Below, one piece after another: positions 26,877 through 36,397 of a stretch of 64,000 nucleotides of DNA; the stretch's first letter is position 1; each line of letters begins with the position of its first letter. The notes beneath the pieces are model-generated. The model made no database searches. It saw only the letters and a program-made list of their open reading frames with translations, and had not been told where the DNA came from. Position numbers and translations under genes: made by a program. The stretch is from Candidatus Heimdallarchaeota archaeon. Its GTDB lineage: Archaea; Asgardarchaeota; Heimdallarchaeia; Heimdallarchaeales; Heimdallarchaeaceae. The stretch spans positions 1-64,000 of the forward strand of contig JAEOSZ010000111.1 of assembly GCA_016840095.1 (NCBI GenBank), written 5' to 3'.

Positions 26877-28469
26877 TCACCTTTGTTTCACAAGTTCTTC
26901 ATAGACATTTGTTGCTGAAGCTAGAATTTTATCACCTTGTTTCAAAACATAATTGTCATCCCAAAGTAAACTATCAACTACTTTGAAAACTTGAATCGCT
27001 TCCTTGTGCAATTGTTTATCCTCTTTTACTATGTCTTTAATAAGGTCGTTCAAACCTACAAGAGATACAATGTTGACCTCTCCTTTTACAATCCTAGAAA
27101 GCATTTTTTGATAAGTCTGAATAATTTTTGTAGCTTCTTTTCCTTTCTTCTTAATTTTACTCATGTCAATGATTAAAGGATCCTTTTCCTTTGCTCTTCC
27201 CTTCATTTCTTCTTCAAGAATTTCATCAAGTTCCTTATCTACACCTCGAGATATTCGTACTTTTTTCTTGAGTAATACTGCGATAAATGCAATTAATGGA
27301 AATAAACTGTACATCCAACTTGGTTCAAAGATTCCTTTTTGTTCCAAGTATTTTGTGAAATATCGGTTTAGTGATAGAATCACTACAAGGATAATAAGAA
27401 ATAGATTACATATGATCATCCACGAAAATGAAGGGTTATTCGCATTCATGAAAATCATTACTACGTCGCTTAGGAAGAACCATATTGCCATAGTTATGTA
27501 GATATAACTTTCTTTCTGCCAGTATATCCATACTCCTAGAACACTTGATACTATTGTAACTGCGTAAAATATTAAAACTTGAATAATCGTAATCCCAGAC
27601 CAAAATGTGAAGTAAAATCCTACTAACATAATTGAAGCAAACATTGTTGCTCCAATTGCAATTTGAAATAGTTGTCTGGTTTGGCTTTCAAACTTAATAT
27701 CTTGTCGTAATTGTTGTCTGTCAAGGCTTCCTCTGAATTTCTCAAAATTTTGATAGAGAACAGCAAACAATAATCCTCCAAGAAAAGCTACATTCAAAAT
27801 AGAAATCAGCTTTGTAGTTTCAATCAGAGCACCTGCTTCAACTTCATACACTTCTATGAATTTTGAAAAAATATCTCCGTGGAAAGACATTGGTGCAAAT
27901 ATAATAATTAACACAACATACATCAACCAAAAGAGGTTATTGGCAGAACTTACAAGATCAAGAATAACAGGAGGTTCAGCTACCGACCACTCTGCTCCAC
28001 TGAGAAATCTTGGCATTCTATCTTGTATATACCTAGCTCGAATAATCCTTTCTAAAATCTCTGCACCTACTATTATTGCTCCAATTATTGGCAGTGCTAT
28101 CCAAATCCCTAATCCATTTGAATTTGTACCTAATAGAAGCAAAAATAGATTAATACCAGTTGCATTAGCAATAGCTTCTCCAGCTCCAGGTACAGTTGCT
28201 TGGAGTATTGAAATAAGTATAATAATGAAGAATGGAGTTAATTTAAGGAAGGTATACCAAATTTTTTCAAGTCTAACACGAATACCTACACCTCTAGCAG
28301 TCTCTACTAAGGTTGCATTTAACTCATAAGGATAGAGTTTTCTTGTTCCTTTTACAACGGCTCTAGATTGCCCCTTAAAGATTCTAGTTCTCATACCAAA
28401 TGATCTCATTAATACATCCATTTTTTTCATGGATCTTTCTAATGGGGTTGTCGTTTCTTTGGAGCTCAT
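26877..28469 (-). CDS. Polytopic membrane protein of the MoxR/DUF58 operon
   Basis: A 530-residue protein with a basic cytosolic N-terminus (about 1-70), about nine hydrophobic segments between 72 and 405, and a charged cytosolic C-terminus (about 410-530) with amphipathic helices. Homology not recognised. Its start overlaps the stop of the preceding 224-residue gene by four bases (28466-28469), and DUF58 begins four bases after its own stop. Strict coupling places it inside the MoxR complex. Confidence 0.75.
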   Translation of the reverse strand: MSSKETTTPLERSMKKMDVLMRSFGMRTRIFKGQSRAVVKGTRKLYPYELNATLVETARGVGIRVRLEKIWYTFLKLTPFFIIILISILQATVPGAGEAIANATGINLFLLLLGTNSNGLGIWIALPIIGAIIVGAEILERIIRARYIQDRMPRFLSGAEWSVAEPPVILDLVSSANNLFWLMYVVLIIIFAPMSFHGDIFSKFIEVYEVEAGALIETTKLISILNVAFLGGLLFAVLYQNFEKFRGSLDRQQLRQDIKFESQTRQLFQIAIGATMFASIMLVGFYFTFWSGITIIQVLIFYAVTIVSSVLGVWIYWQKESYIYITMAIWFFLSDVVMIFMNANNPSFSWMIICNLFLIILVVILSLNRYFTKYLEQKGIFEPSWMYSLFPLIAFIAVLLKKKVRISRGVDKELDEILEEEMKGRAKEKDPLIIDMSKIKKKGKEATKIIQTYQKMLSRIVKGEVNIVSLVGLNDLIKDIVKEDKQLHKEAIQVFKVVDSLLWDDNYVLKQGDKILASATNVYEELVKQR

Positions 28470-29140
28470 TTTTTCTCCTCTCCTTTTTTCTTTCTATTTT
28501 GCGTGATTTCCTTAATTTTCATAACACCCACAAAAATTGCTGGGGAAGAAATCATTACTATTGCTACCATGAAAATGAATATCCATCTAACAAATGTCTG
28601 GGGATCGGGAAAACCCGGTAGATTGATTATTGGAGCAGCTTTACTTTTTTCAACCTCAATGTAAGGCTCATCTCCAGGAAATTCTGCAAAGAATTCCTGA
28701 GAAGTAGGAACCCCAGTACTGTTAGCTATTACTTTAATTGTTATGTTAAATTGTATTGGATCTTGAGGAGTAAATGTCTGGTTGAATTCATATTCTTCAT
28801 CTACCGCTGTTAAGTTTTGATTGATAACCTTTGCACCAGATGAATGGGGGAGAGGATCATCTGGGTAATTAAACAGAAATGAAACTAATGTAAGTGAAAG
28901 ATTTTCTCCAGCAGCTAATCCTGTAGTTTTGATAGTAACTGTTACATTTTCAGACCGATATTGTTTCCATTTCAGAGGAGCTTTGGTTACCACTGTAAAA
29001 TTTGTATTTGGATCAATTTCAAATGAATAAGTAGGTGATGTATATACTCCTTCTTGTCCATTTGTGTCATAAATTGGGGAAAAATTTCCAATAAATAGTG
29101 ATATTAAAACGAAATAGAATATTTTTGATTTATTTTTCAT
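28466..29140 (-). CDS. Small anchored extracellular protein of the MoxR operon
   Basis: A signal peptide (about 1-24) is followed by one beta-sandwich-like extracellular domain with several NxT/S sequons. One C-terminal membrane helix (FVRWIFIFMVAIVMISS) and a basic KRKK-type end follow. ATG 29140 overlaps the stop of the upstream gene by four bases (ATGA) and has GAAAGGAA before it, so it is preferred to ATG 29158. Function unknown. It resembles the small accessory surface proteins found in MoxR/vWA operons, an inference from context only. Confidence 0.75.
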   Translation of the reverse strand: MKNKSKIFYFVLISLFIGNFSPIYDTNGQEGVYTSPTYSFEIDPNTNFTVVTKAPLKWKQYRSENVTVTIKTTGLAAGENLSLTLVSFLFNYPDDPLPHSSGAKVINQNLTAVDEEYEFNQTFTPQDPIQFNITIKVIANSTGVPTSQEFFAEFPGDEPYIEVEKSKAAPIINLPGFPDPQTFVRWIFIFMVAIVMISSPAIFVGVMKIKEITQNRKKKGEEKK

Positions 29141-31317
29141 TTCTGTTCCTTTCTCCATTTTTCAATTTTTTCAATTAATTTCATGACAGATTCTAAATAA
29201 TCACGAGATTGTTGTTTATTATAGTAGATTTGTTCATTGTTGATCCAACTGTTTGAAACTGCTCTTCCAACCGAGAGAATTTCCAATGTTTCTGAGATTA
29301 GATTTGATGGAACATATTGTCTTACAGTCTTTTCATGGAGATCTTCAGGTGCTGCTAGAAGATTAACTGGAACAATTCTACTCAAATAACCTAAAAGCTC
29401 CCAATATTCACCCAACATTGCTTTCCATGGTTCTGTTGAAGCATCAATTTCCTTAGCTTTATTCATAGCTTTCAGTTGAATCTCCTCAACCGAAACAAGC
29501 ATTTCATACTTCTGTTCTTCTTCTTGGATTTTCCGCAGCATTCTCCTTCGGATAATAAAATATGTCAATAGAAAAGCTAGTATTGGTGCAATCAAACCCA
29601 ATAAACTAATATAAATAAGATTTCTACTTAAGGAAGCTCTTTGTTCCTCATTTATCTGTGTTTCAACTTTGAAATGTTCAAATCTAGCTGATTGATTTTC
29701 TATAGCGTCAATAACATCAATGAATGAATATGTTATTTGTGTTGAAAATAGATCATGATAAGGATCTATTTCTCTATCTTCATCTGAAAAAGTAACCTTT
29801 CTTCTTCCCTCAGGAGTTTGACTTAAAGTTAAGATGCTTTCTGGCGATGCACTGTATAGTATAGCTCCTTCTGGTGCAATCACTGTATATTCAATATCTG
29901 CTTTTGAATAAATATTCGGTTGCCCCTCAATTTGTATTTCAGGATCTAAAAATAGTAACCAGAAATAATCAAGAAAAACTAAGATATTGCTATTATTGTA
30001 ATAAGTATAAGGTCGTACTATATCATATTCTATGTACCCTTGAAGATTTCTAATAAGAAATCTATCACTATATTGTTGATAAGATAATGGGGCATGTAAT
30101 TCATTATATGCTCTGAATTCAACTACTGATGCTGTGTCTATCCAGATACTGAAGTTATCAACAGTAAAGGGAAGTTCCATCGTAACAGTCTCAAATGCTA
30201 TACCGTCTTTGCCTAAATCAATTGACGATTCAAATTGAATATCTCTATCACTAGTTATTACGGGATTATAACCTTCCATTGATACCATTCTATTATTAGC
30301 TATCCCTTCCACGTCTAATATCACTTCATTATCCGTCTGAAACATTGGAGAAATAAGTAAAATGATGAAAAAAGCATTGAAGAGAGCTGATACTCTTTTT
30401 CTTGGTTCCATTTCAGCCTCTATATCCTTCAGCATTCTTTTAGGCATACTTCTTGCTTCATTTAGTTTAGATTTGAATTTTCGTTTAGCTCTCATATAAC
30501 CGTAGAGAGCAGCAATAATACTAATAGCAACTGCAATAAATGCAATAGTTTTGAAATAAACTTGAAGTAAATCCAATAAGCTATTAATCTGTTCAATTTC
30601 TTGTTGCTGTGATTGATTTTCGAACATTAGTTCAGTAAACTGTAAATATATTGGATCAAAACTGTATGTAACTTCATATGTTAATGGATCGTGGAAAGGA
30701 TCCATAGCTCTTTCAACATAATCCCAAGTGATTCCGAAAGATTTGCCTTCTCTAATAATTACAGCATTGTCCGTTGGAGCAAAGCTCACTAATCCTGCAT
30801 CTTCTGGTAATAATTGTTTGTTATGATAAGTAACAGGAGCATATACTTCAGTCCCATCAGGCGCTAAATAACTGAACTGAGCCCAAAAAGTGTCAAATAT
30901 TACAACGAAATTGGTATCTAAGAAATAGTCTGGATAATAAGCACTCCTGATTCTATAATTCAATGTAGTTGTTCTGGGATATACTCTTATTCTATCTGGT
31001 TCAAGTTCGTAGTCCGTATCTTCAACCATATTTCCAATACCATCCCAAAAAGCTATTTCGTACATATCTGAAGTATTTCCATAGATGGTTAAAAAACCGC
31101 CTGGTGAGTTTAAATCAATCCATTCAATATACCCATCTGTCCGCATTGTGTCGTTTTTGAAATAAAATTGATCCTTTGAGATAATAACAGTGATTTCGGT
31201 ATCTTGTGCTATTACAGTATCTGTTTTTGCTTTGAGAACATAGACACTTGTTCCAACTAACAAAACGATTTCTAAACACAAAACTATTAGTAAGATATAC
31301 TTACGGTTTAGCTTCAT
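29137..31317 (-). CDS. Internally duplicated membrane protein of the MoxR operon
   Basis: A signal-anchor (about 1-30) leads to an extracellular domain and a membrane helix near 255-275. A short cytosolic loop (RAKRKFKSKLNEARS) and a helix near 315-330 follow. A second extracellular domain, a third helix (about 590-612) and a 110-residue cytosolic tail complete it. The two outer domains look like copies: each ends with MDPFHDPLTYEVTYSF or DPYHDLFSTQITYSF followed by an amphipathic stretch and a membrane helix. Family not recognised. It follows moxR by 12 bases and is coupled to the next gene by ATGA. ATG 31317 is chosen over TTG 31326. Confidence 0.75.
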   Translation of the reverse strand: MKLNRKYILLIVLCLEIVLLVGTSVYVLKAKTDTVIAQDTEITVIISKDQFYFKNDTMRTDGYIEWIDLNSPGGFLTIYGNTSDMYEIAFWDGIGNMVEDTDYELEPDRIRVYPRTTTLNYRIRSAYYPDYFLDTNFVVIFDTFWAQFSYLAPDGTEVYAPVTYHNKQLLPEDAGLVSFAPTDNAVIIREGKSFGITWDYVERAMDPFHDPLTYEVTYSFDPIYLQFTELMFENQSQQQEIEQINSLLDLLQVYFKTIAFIAVAISIIAALYGYMRAKRKFKSKLNEARSMPKRMLKDIEAEMEPRKRVSALFNAFFIILLISPMFQTDNEVILDVEGIANNRMVSMEGYNPVITSDRDIQFESSIDLGKDGIAFETVTMELPFTVDNFSIWIDTASVVEFRAYNELHAPLSYQQYSDRFLIRNLQGYIEYDIVRPYTYYNNSNILVFLDYFWLLFLDPEIQIEGQPNIYSKADIEYTVIAPEGAILYSASPESILTLSQTPEGRRKVTFSDEDREIDPYHDLFSTQITYSFIDVIDAIENQSARFEHFKVETQINEEQRASLSRNLIYISLLGLIAPILAFLLTYFIIRRRMLRKIQEEEQKYEMLVSVEEIQLKAMNKAKEIDASTEPWKAMLGEYWELLGYLSRIVPVNLLAAPEDLHEKTVRQYVPSNLISETLEILSVGRAVSNSWINNEQIYYNKQQSRDYLESVMKLIEKIEKWRKEQK

Positions 31318-31329
31318 TGTTCTCAAACT

Positions 31330-32346
31330 CTATTGTTGAATACTTGGTGCGGGAGTATGTTTTAGAATTCTATCAATAATTATTTCAGATGTGGTTCCAT
31401 CAAACTCATACTCGGGTTTGATAAGAACTCTGTGACGAAGAACATTCTTAGCTACCTTTTGGATATCTAGAGGATTCACATAGTTTCTTCCATCCATAGC
31501 TGCAGAAGCTTTTGCTGCAATTGTCATCCAAAGACTTGCTCTGGGGCTTGCACCCATGTATACTTCTTCACTTTCTCTAGTTAAAGTAACAATTCTAACA
31601 ATATACTTTGATAGCTCTTCAGATATACTAACCTCTTTACGAACAAACTTTTGAAGATCAATTACGTCCTTAGCTGACAATATTGGTTCAATGTCCTCTA
31701 ACTTATCATATGAATCATATTCTCCTGTAAACCTATTTACAATCTCAGCTTCTTCATCTTCCTCCGGATAGGTAACAAGAATTTTGAATGCGAATCTATC
31801 TATCTGGGCTTCGGGTAGAGGATAAGTACCTTCAGTTTCAATTGGATTCTGTGTTGCAAATACTATGAATGGATCAGGAAGGTTTGTTGTTCTCTTTTCA
31901 ATTGTAACTTGTTTTTCCTGCATACTCTCTAGCATAGCTGCTTGAGTTTTTGGAGGTGCTCTGTTGATTTCATCAGCTAGTAATAAGTTAGTAAATACAG
32001 GTCCTTCCTTAAAATAAAAATCCCCGGTTTCCGGTCTGAAAGCCATAACTCCTGTTACATCAGATGGCATAAGATCTGGTGTAAACTGTATTCTTTTAAA
32101 ATCGGCTGAAATGGCTTTTGCTAAAGCTCTTGCCATTAAAGTTTTTGCAATTCCTGGCACTCCTTCTAGTAAAACGTGACCATCAGCTAAAACAGCTGTA
32201 ATCATTGCATCCATCACTTCTTTTTGACCGACGATAACTTTGTTTATGTTTGTGTTAATTTCTTCTATTTTAGTTGAAATTGTTTTCAAACTAATTTTTG
32301 AAGTTTTAGTGCTCTTTCGAGATGTAGTTTTCTCCTTAGAACTCAT
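31330..32346 (-). CDS. moxR: MoxR-family AAA+ ATPase
   Basis: Walker A is [17 protein letters not shown], Walker B is [20 protein letters not shown], sensor 1 is [20 protein letters not shown] and the arginine-finger region is DRFAF. The C-terminal lid completes an AAA_3-type MoxR of standard length (338 residues from ATG 32346). MoxR ATPases remodel or activate partner complexes together with vWA proteins. Here it leads six genes, including a DUF58 vWA protein and five membrane or surface proteins. The N-terminus is Ser/Lys/Thr-rich and disordered. A TATA box lies just upstream. Confidence 0.95.
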   Translation of the reverse strand: MSSKEKTTSRKSTKTSKISLKTISTKIEEINTNINKVIVGQKEVMDAMITAVLADGHVLLEGVPGIAKTLMARALAKAISADFKRIQFTPDLMPSDVTGVMAFRPETGDFYFKEGPVFTNLLLADEINRAPPKTQAAMLESMQEKQVTIEKRTTNLPDPFIVFATQNPIETEGTYPLPEAQIDRFAFKILVTYPEEDEEAEIVNRFTGEYDSYDKLEDIEPILSAKDVIDLQKFVRKEVSISEELSKYIVRIVTLTRESEEVYMGASPRASLWMTIAAKASAAMDGRNYVNPLDIQKVAKNVLRHRVLIKPEYEFDGTTSEIIIDRILKHTPAPSIQQ

Positions 32347-32382
32347 TAATCCTGACACTCCTTAAGATGATGTGATAAATTC

Positions 32383-32395
32383 CCTTATAAAAGTA
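32383..32395 (-). promoter_or_regulatory. Putative promoter of the MoxR operon
   Basis: On the minus strand, CTTTTATAA (32385-32393) is a good TATA box preceded by A-rich BRE-like sequence. It lies about 40 bases before ATG 32346 in an 84-96 base gap after the regulator gene, so the operon can start independently of the regulator. Confidence 0.55.
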
Positions 32396-32442
32396 TTTTA
32401 ATGAAAGAAATTAAAACTAACGGAAAAACAAAAAAATTTAAC

Positions 32443-33156
32443 TCATGTAGCTTCTTTTGCTTTCTTCTTACTAACATCTGCTAAGGTTTCTACTTCCCAT
32501 TCTTCATCGAAAGTCCATTGAGAAAGAGATAATGTGAATGTTGCATCAGTTTTTCCAGGACATTCGATTCTAATAGTTAATTGGTCTTTAGTTACTTCCT
32601 CAATCTCAGGATGTAAACAATTTTCTTTTAGAATATCCATCAAAGCTGCAACATAAGTATTAGAAATTGTATTGATACTTTCCTCTTGTATTTTCAAACC
32701 TACTTCATCTAATTTATAGCATGTTTTTCGTCCTTCGCTAAATTTAGCAATTAACTTAGCTTGTACCATTCTGTCAGTATGATGACGAACTGTATCATGG
32801 TGAATTCCAATAGCTTTTGCTATTTGGGTTTGATGAATACCTTCATTATTTAAGATATAAGCAAAAATCTTTCTTGCGGTTGAATGTTTAAGAACAACAA
32901 AAGCTTTTTCTACATCTTCAGAACGTAAAGTGCGTGAAAAATAGACCCTTTTTCCACCAAATTTGGTAGACTTAATTAACAAAGCTTCTTCTAATTTTCT
33001 CAAGTGCCAATTAATAGTACCATGCGGTGCAGTTAAGGCACTAGATAATTCAAAAAAATATACACCAGGGGTCTCACAAACAAGACGGTAAAGCTCTCTA
33101 CGTAATGGATGGAGAAGCAAAGTGAGACGTTTTTCCTTTACTCTCCGTCGAACCAA
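32443..33156 (-). CDS. Double winged-helix (ArsR-like) transcriptional regulator
   Basis: There are two successive winged-helix domains. The first is LHPLRRELYRLVCETPG with HGTINWHLRKLEEALLI (about 15-75). The second is HSTARKIFAYILNNEG with HHDTVRHHTDRMVQAKLI (about 90-150). An uncharacterised C-terminal domain (160-237) follows. This tandem architecture is common in archaeal regulators. The start is TTG 33156 with a strong AAAGGAG ribosome site that overlaps the stop of the upstream gene. It sits immediately ahead of the MoxR operon and behind the 33599 gene; both and itself are candidate targets. Confidence 0.88.
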   Translation of the reverse strand: MVRRRVKEKRLTLLLHPLRRELYRLVCETPGVYFFELSSALTAPHGTINWHLRKLEEALLIKSTKFGGKRVYFSRTLRSEDVEKAFVVLKHSTARKIFAYILNNEGIHQTQIAKAIGIHHDTVRHHTDRMVQAKLIAKFSEGRKTCYKLDEVGLKIQEESINTISNTYVAALMDILKENCLHPEIEEVTKDQLTIRIECPGKTDATFTLSLSQWTFDEEWEVETLADVSKKKAKEAT

Positions 33157-33170
33157 GACGGTTCGCTCCT

Positions 33171-33599
33171 TTAGACAGTCAAGGCATCAACTTCGACGCT
33201 TGATACGCCTTCAATTCTCTCTAATTCATCCTTGATTTGATCAATGCTAACTTCCTTAAGTTCATCTGAATCGATGTAACCCTCATAAACACAGGCAGAT
33301 TGAGTAAAACATAAACCGGTGCTATAAAGTGTTTTAATACCGAGCCTGATGAATATAGATCCCATTTTACGTAGGAAGTCAGGAGAGAGTTTTCCGATGT
33401 TGATGTTTATCTTAGCTACTTCATTTGTGCTTGTTGGAATAATTCTAATAATTCGAGTATTTGGTGCTAAGATCAGTACAGCAAATGTTTTGCCATCTGG
33501 TTTAAGAGCTGATAAGAATTCTTCTGGAAGTTCAATTGGCTTTTCGGCCTCTAATTTCACCATCTTTGCGATTGTTACTGATTGTTTTTCGCTGCTCAT
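33171..33599 (-). CDS. Small protein of unknown function paired with the regulator
   Basis: A 142-residue soluble protein. After a short tail, residues about 20-65 resemble a beta-rich AbrB/ferredoxin-like strand pattern. The end (IDQIKDELERIEGVSSVEVDALTV) has the alpha-beta rhythm of an ACT-like small-molecule-binding fold. I do not recognise the family. The start at ATG 33599 is preferred to ATG 33614 because GGAG falls nine bases before it. It precedes the double winged-helix gene by 14 bases, so it may be a ligand sensor or antagonist of that regulator, which is inference. Confidence 0.7.
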   Translation of the reverse strand: MSSEKQSVTIAKMVKLEAEKPIELPEEFLSALKPDGKTFAVLILAPNTRIIRIIPTSTNEVAKININIGKLSPDFLRKMGSIFIRLGIKTLYSTGLCFTQSACVYEGYIDSDELKEVSIDQIKDELERIEGVSSVEVDALTV

Positions 33600-33652
33600 T
33601 TTTTTATTCTCCATCTATAACTATTATTGATTACGTTATGTAACTACAATAA

Positions 33653-33699
33653 TAAATACTTTATGCCTTTCTTAAATACTTTACGCTACTGCGAGTAGC
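33653..33699. promoter_or_regulatory. Direct repeats and perfect palindrome in divergent promoter region
   Basis: TAAATACTTTATGC (33653-33666) recurs as TAAATACTTTACGC (33673-33686), 20 bases apart start to start, about two helical turns. It runs into a perfect inverted repeat GCTACT-GCG-AGTAGC (33685-33699). The block sits between the divergent regulator-pair gene (start 33599) and the transporter (start 33827), and it overlaps TATA-like sequence for the minus strand. It is a likely operator for the double winged-helix protein. Confidence 0.5.
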
Positions 33700-33826
33700 T
33701 TCTAACTACTTCATTTTTATAATCGAGTGATTAACTAGAAGAAAACTTGGATAAATTATATCTAACTCTAAGGCAATTTTAACCATAAATTTTAATATCA
33801 CTCCCGCACTCTTTCCATCATTGAAT

Positions 33827-35443
33827 ATGGATCAAGTCAACATGACAAAAGAAACGTCAGAACAACCTAGTGAAGAAGAAAATTTGTATATTCTTCCTCA
33901 TCCAAAATTATCACTCATTGGAATTCTAATTTCAACTTTCTTTCTAAGAGTAGCTTTTGGTAGTACAACAGTTTTGATGCCTATTTTTATCTGGAAGCAT
34001 TTAGGAATGGAAGGTTGGGCAAAAGATATTTCGGTAATTGTTGTTGAAGTCACTTATGCAATAGCAGTCATTATTAGTTCTGGATTTTTCGGTTTCAAAT
34101 CTGATACTTCTGATGCTAAAAGGTGGATTCTCTTAGGAACAGCAGCTGGTGGATTAATCCTAGGAGGGTATGGAATCTGTGCTCTTAACTGGACTGGATG
34201 GATAGGAATTATTCCATTGGCAAATGGGTTATTGATTTTTGGGATGAGTCTTTATCATTTCCTTCATGGATTGGCGGGATCATGTAAAGTAAATGCTTCA
34301 TACGGGTATATCTCTAGATTTTCAGTTTATGAGAATCGAGCAACCAGAATAGGTTTTTACAATGTTGCTGTAACTGGTGGCCGTTCTGTTGGTGTAATCC
34401 TTGCAGGAACACTTTATGATTTCGTTGTAGGTGTATCTGAAAAAACTAAATGGTCAAGGGGCCGGGATAAAATCATCTTCAGTTTGAATGATATTACTCA
34501 AAAGAATTTTCTTGATTATTGGGATCCAGTTGCACCAACTAGATTAGCATATCTCTACCTCCTATTTGGTTTTGCTATAGTTATTTCTGCAGTTGTTGTA
34601 TACTTCATGATTGATAAAACAAAATCAGTAGTGAAAGAAGAGAAATATAGTTTAAAGAAGGAATTGTCAACATCATGGCGTTTAATGACTCATAAAAGTA
34701 GAAGAGGGATAATACTTCCCCTTATTGGAACAGCATCTGTTTTAGGAATTTTAAACAACTGGGGATTTCTTATTTTATCACTGGAATCTACTCCTGGAAC
34801 AGCAAGCTATGCTACAGTAGGTATAACTCTAGCAATGGGTGTGCCAATGGCTTTGTGGGGTTGGGTTGCCGATAAAATTGGAAGAAAGAGGACTTTAGCT
34901 ATTGGAGTATCTGGTTTGATTTTACTTATGGCAGGAATAGGTATTGCTTTCTTTACAAATATGCTAACAGGCGGGCAACCATGGAATGATCCTGCCTCTC
35001 AATTTGACCCAAACGGTCTTTATAGTAATGTGTGGATTATTATTCTCTTAGGAGTAGCAGTTTTAATGGGTTCAGCATATTTTCCAGCAATTAGTGGTAG
35101 ACTTGGAGATAGTAGTTCATTAGAATTAGAAGATGATACAAATAGGACAGAAGAAGAACTAGAGAAACAAGCTGAATTTCATGGATCCACAATGAGCATC
35201 CAACAAACAGTTATGTCTGTTAGTGAGATAATTGGAATTATACTTGGTGGATTAGCATTAATAGTTGTCTTTGCTATTACAAAAGGAGATGATACCAATT
35301 TTGCATATAATCTTGTAGGTATCTTTGTCCCAATAGTCATTCTCCTAATATTAACTGCAATATCCACTTTTCTATGGCCAGCAGAAGAGGATTTTGTTGA
35401 GACAGCTAAAGTAAGAAGAAAGAAAAGAGCAGAGAAAAACTAA
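33827..35443 (+). CDS. Major facilitator superfamily transporter
   Basis: A 538-residue protein with about 12 transmembrane segments and an acidic cytosolic N-terminus. It has the MFS loop motif WGWVADKIGRKRTLA between helices 8 and 9 and a degenerate counterpart near GFKSDTSDAKRW in the N-terminal half. A long acidic loop (SSSLELEDDTNRTEEELEKQ, about 425-445) splits the last helices. The substrate is not predictable. It is divergent from the regulator pair, sharing the repeat-rich promoter region, so that regulator may control it. ATG 33827 is chosen over TTG 33821. Confidence 0.9.
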   Translation: MDQVNMTKETSEQPSEEENLYILPHPKLSLIGILISTFFLRVAFGSTTVLMPIFIWKHLGMEGWAKDISVIVVEVTYAIAVIISSGFFGFKSDTSDAKRWILLGTAAGGLILGGYGICALNWTGWIGIIPLANGLLIFGMSLYHFLHGLAGSCKVNASYGYISRFSVYENRATRIGFYNVAVTGGRSVGVILAGTLYDFVVGVSEKTKWSRGRDKIIFSLNDITQKNFLDYWDPVAPTRLAYLYLLFGFAIVISAVVVYFMIDKTKSVVKEEKYSLKKELSTSWRLMTHKSRRGIILPLIGTASVLGILNNWGFLILSLESTPGTASYATVGITLAMGVPMALWGWVADKIGRKRTLAIGVSGLILLMAGIGIAFFTNMLTGGQPWNDPASQFDPNGLYSNVWIIILLGVAVLMGSAYFPAISGRLGDSSSLELEDDTNRTEEELEKQAEFHGSTMSIQQTVMSVSEIIGIILGGLALIVVFAITKGDDTNFAYNLVGIFVPIVILLILTAISTFLWPAEEDFVETAKVRRKKRAEKN

Positions 35444-35500
35444 TTCTAAAAAATGCTCTGACCACCAATTTTTTAACCTAGTAATAGTGGCAATCAAATA

Positions 35501-36397
35501 ATGAAGAATACATGGCTGTTTCTTAATCAGATGTCTATCGATTCAACTGTTATTGATTCAAATACCACTGTAATTTTGGGATTTTCTGGTTATGGGTCAG
35601 TTGGAACAACTGTGCTTAATCATGTAGTAGAAGGGCTTAAAGTAGAATCAATTGGTTTTTGGGGAACCTTGTCATGGTTTCATAACGGAAATCTCGAGTC
35701 ACCCATTACTATGTATCAATTGGATGCAAAATCTGATGATCCAGAAGAAAAATTTGTGTTAGTGACTTCTAGATTACCAATACCAGTTGTAGGTTATAAT
35801 GCTCTTCCTGATGCTTTCTGGAAATGGATTACTCAGGAAATCTTATCTTGGGATGCAAAACGCTATATCATAATAGGTGGATTAAGAGAAGATGTTCGGA
35901 ATTCTTCAGATGATTCTTGGGTTACTTTAATCCCAACTAAAAAATATACAGAGCTCTTTGGTACTAAGCGAACTTTTAGAGATGACTTATCAATCAAAGG
36001 TCCAATTAGTTTTCTCCTCGCTGAAGGAACCGCTTATAGATATCCAGTTTTGAGTATACTATCCTACTGCAATACTTACGAAATTGACTTAGATGCTTCT
36101 TTAATGGCATTGAAAGAATTGGAAAAACTATTAAATTTGGATTTGGATTCAAAGGAGATAATTGAATTTGATTTTTCATTCCTTGAAAGCAATTTTGAAC
36201 TCTTCCAAGATGAAGAATTTGATGAAGAATATGATGAAGAATTTAATGAAGAATATGAAGAAGAATTTGATGAAGATTTCAAAAATTTTAGTAAACGAAA
36301 TGACTCACCACATGCTAACAAAAAATTCTCTTTCAATGTAAATTCATTTTTCTCAGAAACTAAGGATGAAAGAGAAGATCTAGAAAAATACAAATGA
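35501..36397 (+). CDS. PAC2-family protein with acidic tail
   Basis: A 298-residue member of the PAC2 (proteasome assembly chaperone 2-like, PF09754-type) family. The ATP-grasp-independent alpha/beta core spans about 25-210 (TVILGFSGYGSVGTTVLNHVVEGL, shortened in other family members, and a YIIIGGLRED strand). The C-terminal 60 residues are Asp/Glu/Phe repeats (DEEFDEEYDEEFNEEYEE), then a Ser/Lys tail. Archaeal PAC2 proteins are thought to act in proteasome assembly; this is family knowledge, not shown here. The acidic tail is unusual for the family. It converges with the gene at 36398 with no gap. Confidence 0.8.
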   Translation: MKNTWLFLNQMSIDSTVIDSNTTVILGFSGYGSVGTTVLNHVVEGLKVESIGFWGTLSWFHNGNLESPITMYQLDAKSDDPEEKFVLVTSRLPIPVVGYNALPDAFWKWITQEILSWDAKRYIIIGGLREDVRNSSDDSWVTLIPTKKYTELFGTKRTFRDDLSIKGPISFLLAEGTAYRYPVLSILSYCNTYEIDLDASLMALKELEKLLNLDLDSKEIIEFDFSFLESNFELFQDEEFDEEYDEEFNEEYEEEFDEDFKNFSKRNDSPHANKKFSFNVNSFFSETKDEREDLEKYK

